From NCBI RefSeq assembly GCF_014863355.1, contig NZ_JACZEP010000002.1, positions 1-64,000 of the forward strand: DNA of 64,000 bases, written 5' to 3'. A program made the position numbers and the translations under genes. Source of the DNA: Aminobacter carboxidus. GTDB taxonomy: Bacteria > Pseudomonadota > Alphaproteobacteria > Rhizobiales > Rhizobiaceae. Below are positions 60,774 to 64,000 of this stretch, one piece after another. A model generated the notes under the pieces. It saw only the letters and a program-made list of their open reading frames with translations. It did not search any database and had not been told where the DNA came from. The number at the start of each line of letters is the position of its first letter. The first letter of the stretch is position 1.

Positions 60774-62450
60774 TCAGGCCGCCGCCGCTTGGGAGGATGC
60801 GCGGCGCTCAAGGAACATCGGTCCGACACGAATGCCGCGCTTGCCGGCCTCGTCGACAGCATCCAGTTCCAGGATTTCGTCCTCATAGAGCTTGCCATGC
60901 ATGCGGAAGCGCCCTGCCTCCACCGGCTCGCAACTGTGGGTGCAGAAATACTCGATCAGGCATTTCAGCCCGCCATGGCTGTAGCTCAGATAGGTGATGT
61001 TGAAGTCGGGACCGTATTCGCCGAGATGCGGCTTGATCTCGTCGGGAACCGTCTCGTCGGCGGGCGCCTCGATGCGCGTCCAGCTGGCATCCTTCCACAC
61101 CAGCTTGCCGGGTTCGGGGAAGGACAGGTCCATGTGGGCGTAGCCCGCGCCGCGGCCATAGATGCGGCCGTCGATGACGAAGTCCTTGCCTGATACGGGG
61201 CGGATCTGCAGCGGTACGCCATCGCCCATCAGATAGAGCTTGCCGGCCTTCGCCTTGACCTCGACGACCTCTTGCGTGACGTCGTCGCGATAGTAGCCGG
61301 GCAGGCTCTTGAACTGCTCGTCGGCAATGACAGGCGGACGCTGCACGCGCTGCAGCGGCTTGCCCATCTTGCGTTCGGACAGCGCTATGCGCAGGCCGTC
61401 GACGCCGAGACGCGACGCGATCTGGTTGGAAAAATCGAGCGTCGCAAACATCAGCACGCCGATGCCCGCGCCGGGCAGGATCAGCATGTGCGAGGCATAG
61501 CCATAGACCGCGCCGCCATGGCCTACCGACTCCCAGCCATCGACCTCGCCGGCGCCGAAGCACAGGCCGTAACCGGCCATCGACTTGTCCAGGCTGTCGG
61601 GGCGCTTGCCGAACGGCGTCCACATCTCGCGCAGCGAGGCCGGCGAGATGATCGACGTGCCCTCGGCATTGAAGCCGCCGCGCAACAGGCACTGGACGTA
61701 ACGCGCCATGTCGCCGGTGGTGGAGAAGATGTTGCCCGCCGGCGAGCCGCCGAGGCTGAACACCGGCGCCGGCGTGTCGCCGTCCAGCGTCCACATGTCT
61801 GCCGGCGCGAGCCGTTCGCGGATGCCAGGCGCCATGCCGCAGGACGACTGGTTCATGCCGAGCGGCTTCATGATGTTTTCGGACACGTAGTCGGAATAGC
61901 TCTGGCCGGTCACCACCTCGATGACCCGCCCCACAACGGCGATGCCGGCGTTGGAGTAATGCATGATGCCGATGCTCGGATCCTGCTTCAGCGTCGAGTT
62001 GGCGAGCTCGTTGACTGTGTCTTCGAGCGGCGGCCGGGTGGCGTCGAGATAGTGGCCGCTCTTGGGTTCGCGCACCAGGCCCGAGGTATGGGTCATCAAC
62101 TTGCGCAGGCTGATCACCGAACCATTCGCACCGCCCTCGGCGCCGGCGAAGGGGTTGATCGGGTGGAAGCCGGGCAGGTAGGTCGAAACATCGACGTCGA
62201 TGTCGACAAGCCCCTTCTCGGCCAGCTGCATCATCGCCAGCGAGGTGAAGGTCTTGGTGATCGAGCCGATGCGGAAGCAGGTGTCCTCGCGCATGTCGAA
62301 GTGGCGATCGCTACGCTGGATGTGCCCCTCGGCCAGAACGCCGTCACGGTCGACGAGCGCATAGGAGATCGACGGGATCGCCTTGTCCTCGACCTCGTAG
62401 CGGATCAGGTCCTCGAACAGCTCAACGGAGGCAGCAGACAGGGAAGGCAT
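60774..62450 (-). CDS. S12-family serine hydrolase (beta-lactamase/D-aminopeptidase-like)
   Basis: A 558-residue penicillin-recognising-fold hydrolase. The nucleophile motif is S63-I-T-K66 in RIGSITKTF, the YxN motif is Y165-S-N167 in HYSNAG, and GHGG near the middle is the third element. An additional C-terminal region of about 170 residues resembles the antiparallel beta-barrel domains of D-aminopeptidase DAP-type proteins. No signal peptide, so it works in the cytoplasm, against the idea of a secreted beta-lactamase. The start follows AGGAGCG. In the operon it should act on imported peptides or esters. Confidence 0.87.
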   Translation of the reverse strand: MPSLSAASVELFEDLIRYEVEDKAIPSISYALVDRDGVLAEGHIQRSDRHFDMREDTCFRIGSITKTFTSLAMMQLAEKGLVDIDVDVSTYLPGFHPINPFAGAEGGANGSVISLRKLMTHTSGLVREPKSGHYLDATRPPLEDTVNELANSTLKQDPSIGIMHYSNAGIAVVGRVIEVVTGQSYSDYVSENIMKPLGMNQSSCGMAPGIRERLAPADMWTLDGDTPAPVFSLGGSPAGNIFSTTGDMARYVQCLLRGGFNAEGTSIISPASLREMWTPFGKRPDSLDKSMAGYGLCFGAGEVDGWESVGHGGAVYGYASHMLILPGAGIGVLMFATLDFSNQIASRLGVDGLRIALSERKMGKPLQRVQRPPVIADEQFKSLPGYYRDDVTQEVVEVKAKAGKLYLMGDGVPLQIRPVSGKDFVIDGRIYGRGAGYAHMDLSFPEPGKLVWKDASWTRIEAPADETVPDEIKPHLGEYGPDFNITYLSYSHGGLKCLIEYFCTHSCEPVEAGRFRMHGKLYEDEILELDAVDEAGKRGIRVGPMFLERRASSQAAAA

Positions 62451-62486
62451 GGCAAACGCTCCTAGGTCTCAAAAAATGGCGGGGTC

Positions 62487-63359
62487 TCAATGGGAATGGC
62501 GTGGGTCGAGCATGTCGCGCAGCGCGTCGCCGACGAGGTTCCACGACAGCACGAACAGGAAGACGGCGGCACCTGGGAACGCCAGCGTGTACCAGAACTG
62601 GAACGGGTTGCCGGGCTGGCCGACGATCCAGTTGCGCGAATAGGCGATGAACTGGCCCCAGTCGGCGTAGCCCTCTTCGGTGCCGACGCCGAGGAAGCTC
62701 AAGGCGGACGCCGACAGCACCATCGAGCCGGTGGCCATGGTCGCCAGCACCAGCACCGGGAACATCGCATTGGGCAGGATGTGCAAAACGATCAGCCTGA
62801 GATCGCTCGCGCCGTAGGCCCGCGCTGCATGGATGTAGTCCATCTCGCGAATCCGCAGGATCTCGCTGCGTACGATGCGGGCGTAGCTCATCCAGCCGAA
62901 GGTCGTCAGTGCGATGGTGATCGGCCAGATACCCTTGCCGAGCAGTGCGGTCAGCACCATCGCGGCGATCAGGAACGGTACCGCCATGAAGACATCGACG
63001 ATGCGCATCAGGACGTCCTCGACCAGCCCGCCATAATAGGCAGCGACCGCCCCGATGGCCGTGCCGACGAGCACCGAGATGGCAACGACGCCGAGGCCGA
63101 TCTTGAAGGCCGTGCGTGTGCCCCAGACGACGCCGTAGAAGATGTCGTACTGGCCCTGGGTGGTGCCGAAGATCGCGTCGCTGGACGGCGGCATCGGCGT
63201 TGCCAGGAAGCCGGCGCGCGGCGTGTCGTAGGGCGACAGCTGGAAGCTCTGCGGCGGCGCCAGAAGCGGTGCGAAGATGGCGATCAGCACGAAGGCGAGC
63301 AGGATCAGGACGCCCACCAGCGAGACCGGATTGCGTGCGAGGTAGCGAAGAACTTTCAT
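62487..63359 (-). CDS. ABC importer permease, DppC-like
   Basis: A 290-residue permease (NPVSLVGVLILLAFVLIAIF at the N-terminus; RAYGASDLRLIVLHILPNAM in the coupling loop). It overlaps the upstream DppB-type gene by four bases. It links the D-aminopeptidase operon to peptide uptake. The ATPases and binding protein are not in the window and may lie beyond the right edge. Confidence 0.92.
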   Translation of the reverse strand: MKVLRYLARNPVSLVGVLILLAFVLIAIFAPLLAPPQSFQLSPYDTPRAGFLATPMPPSSDAIFGTTQGQYDIFYGVVWGTRTAFKIGLGVVAISVLVGTAIGAVAAYYGGLVEDVLMRIVDVFMAVPFLIAAMVLTALLGKGIWPITIALTTFGWMSYARIVRSEILRIREMDYIHAARAYGASDLRLIVLHILPNAMFPVLVLATMATGSMVLSASALSFLGVGTEEGYADWGQFIAYSRNWIVGQPGNPFQFWYTLAFPGAAVFLFVLSWNLVGDALRDMLDPRHSH

Positions 63360-64000
63360 TGTGTCTTCACCCTCGGATCGAGCAGCGGATAAATCAGGTC
63401 GACGATCAGGTTCATCACCACGAGAACCACCGCGAAATAGAGGCCGAAACCCAGGACCGCCGGGAAGTCGAGATTGGCCGCGGTCTTGGCGGCAAACTGG
63501 CCAAGGCCGGCATAGTCGAAGATGGTCTCGGTGATGACGACGCCGCCCATCATGACGGCCAGTTCCATGCCGGCGATGGTGGCCACCGGCAGCAATGCGT
63601 TGCGGCGGGCATGCTTGAGCTCGACCACGCGGCGCGGCAGGCCCTTGGCGCGGGCGGTGCGGACATAGTCCTGGCGCAGCGTCTCCAGCATCGAGGTGCG
63701 CATCACCCGCGTCATGCTGGCGACGTTGACATAGGTCAGCGTGATGACGGGTGCCGCGAGATGGCGGAGCGAATCGATGAACACCGCCCAGTTGCCGTTG
63801 AGGATCGCATCGATCGTATTGGCGCCGGTGTAGCGCACGAAATCACCTGACGTGACGATCGTCTGCGCCCACTGGCTGAGACGGCCGGGCGGGAACCAGT
63901 CGAGCGCCGAATAAAAGATCAGCAGCATCAAGAGGCCGAAGACATAGACCGGAAACGACCAGCCGAGGATGGTGAAGATGCGGATGACGTGGTCGGGCCA
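63356..64000 (-). CDS. ABC importer permease, DppB-like (5' end cut by the window edge)
   Basis: The frame is open to the last base of the window. Before the first listed start codon it still encodes WPDHVIRIFTILGWSFPVY, typical interior DppB sequence, so the real start lies beyond 64000. Later segments include RAKGLPRRVVELKHARRNAL (coupling loop) and the final LVVMNLIVDLIYPLLDPRV of DppB. At least 214 codons are visible. Confidence 0.9.
   Translation of the reverse strand, partial: WPDHVIRIFTILGWSFPVYVFGLLMLLIFYSALDWFPPGRLSQWAQTIVTSGDFVRYTGANTIDAILNGNWAVFIDSLRHLAAPVITLTYVNVASMTRVMRTSMLETLRQDYVRTARAKGLPRRVVELKHARRNALLPVATIAGMELAVMMGGVVITETIFDYAGLGQFAAKTAANLDFPAVLGFGLYFAVVLVVMNLIVDLIYPLLDPRVKTQ

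Noticed and set aside
1-64000. CRISPR array, tRNA, prophage or transposase
   Set aside because: No regularly spaced direct repeats, cloverleaf-like segments, integrase or transposase motifs were seen on either strand.

Overview
The window reads as a GC-rich alphaproteobacterial chromosome, most likely Hyphomicrobiales (Rhizobiales) and plausibly Phyllobacteriaceae such as Mesorhizobium or Aminobacter. This rests on codon and GC character, the many peptide, polyamine and amino-acid ABC importers, and palindromic intergenic repeats of a kind I associate with that group. No taxonomic marker gene lies inside the window. At the left edge a strong promoter pointing off the window looks like the start of an rRNA operon. 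No tRNA, CRISPR array, insertion sequence, integrase or prophage gene was seen. The region is almost entirely catabolic and transport functions.

Layout. 0.3-7.2 kb: fused hydantoinase/oxoprolinase (hyuA-hyuB), an XRE-cupin regulator, and the divergent threonine-to-glycine pair kbl-tdh. 7.5-14 kb: TIM-barrel isomerase plus a complete Dpp/Opp-type peptide importer. 14.5-21.3 kb: Asp/Glu/hydantoin-racemase family protein, GntR regulator, PuuE-type allantoinase fused to a degenerate OHCU-decarboxylase domain, a second TIM-barrel isomerase, and malate synthase G. Repeated TGGATACA-like sites suggest one regulon ending in glyoxylate use. 21.4-27.5 kb: a fused VOC dioxygenase-hydrolase, a stand-alone VOC dioxygenase, ferredoxin, cytochrome P450, AraC regulator, and a DDAH-family hydrolase. 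27.8-33.1 kb: two-subunit arylpyruvate (indolepyruvate) ferredoxin oxidoreductase, MarR regulator, and a cyclase-family hydrolase. The promoters of the oxidoreductase and the hydrolase share an ATGCATTTGCA element.

33.6-46.5 kb is the most coherent unit. It holds a Liv-type binding protein, a BisC-like molybdoenzyme, an FAD amine/amino-acid oxidase, an ornithine-cyclodeaminase family protein and a GntR regulator on the plus strand. A converging operon carries RidA, an aminotransferase and the Liv ATPases and permeases, but no binding protein. All three promoters carry the same palindrome, TTTGATCAAA or a one-mismatch form. An exported MsrA lies alongside. I infer uptake and breakdown of an S- or N-oxidised amino acid, with methionine sulfoxide as first candidate.

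46.5-54.7 kb: phosphoribosyltransferase, M20 amidohydrolase, nucleoside hydrolase, adenine deaminase, M20 peptidase and an MTA/SAH-deaminase-like amidohydrolase, mainly purine/nucleoside salvage. 54.7-58.7 kb: Pot-type ABC importer. 58.9-64 kb: M55 D-aminopeptidase, alpha-oxoamine synthase, S12 serine hydrolase and Dpp-type permeases, cut by the right edge. This may be a D-residue peptide salvage operon.
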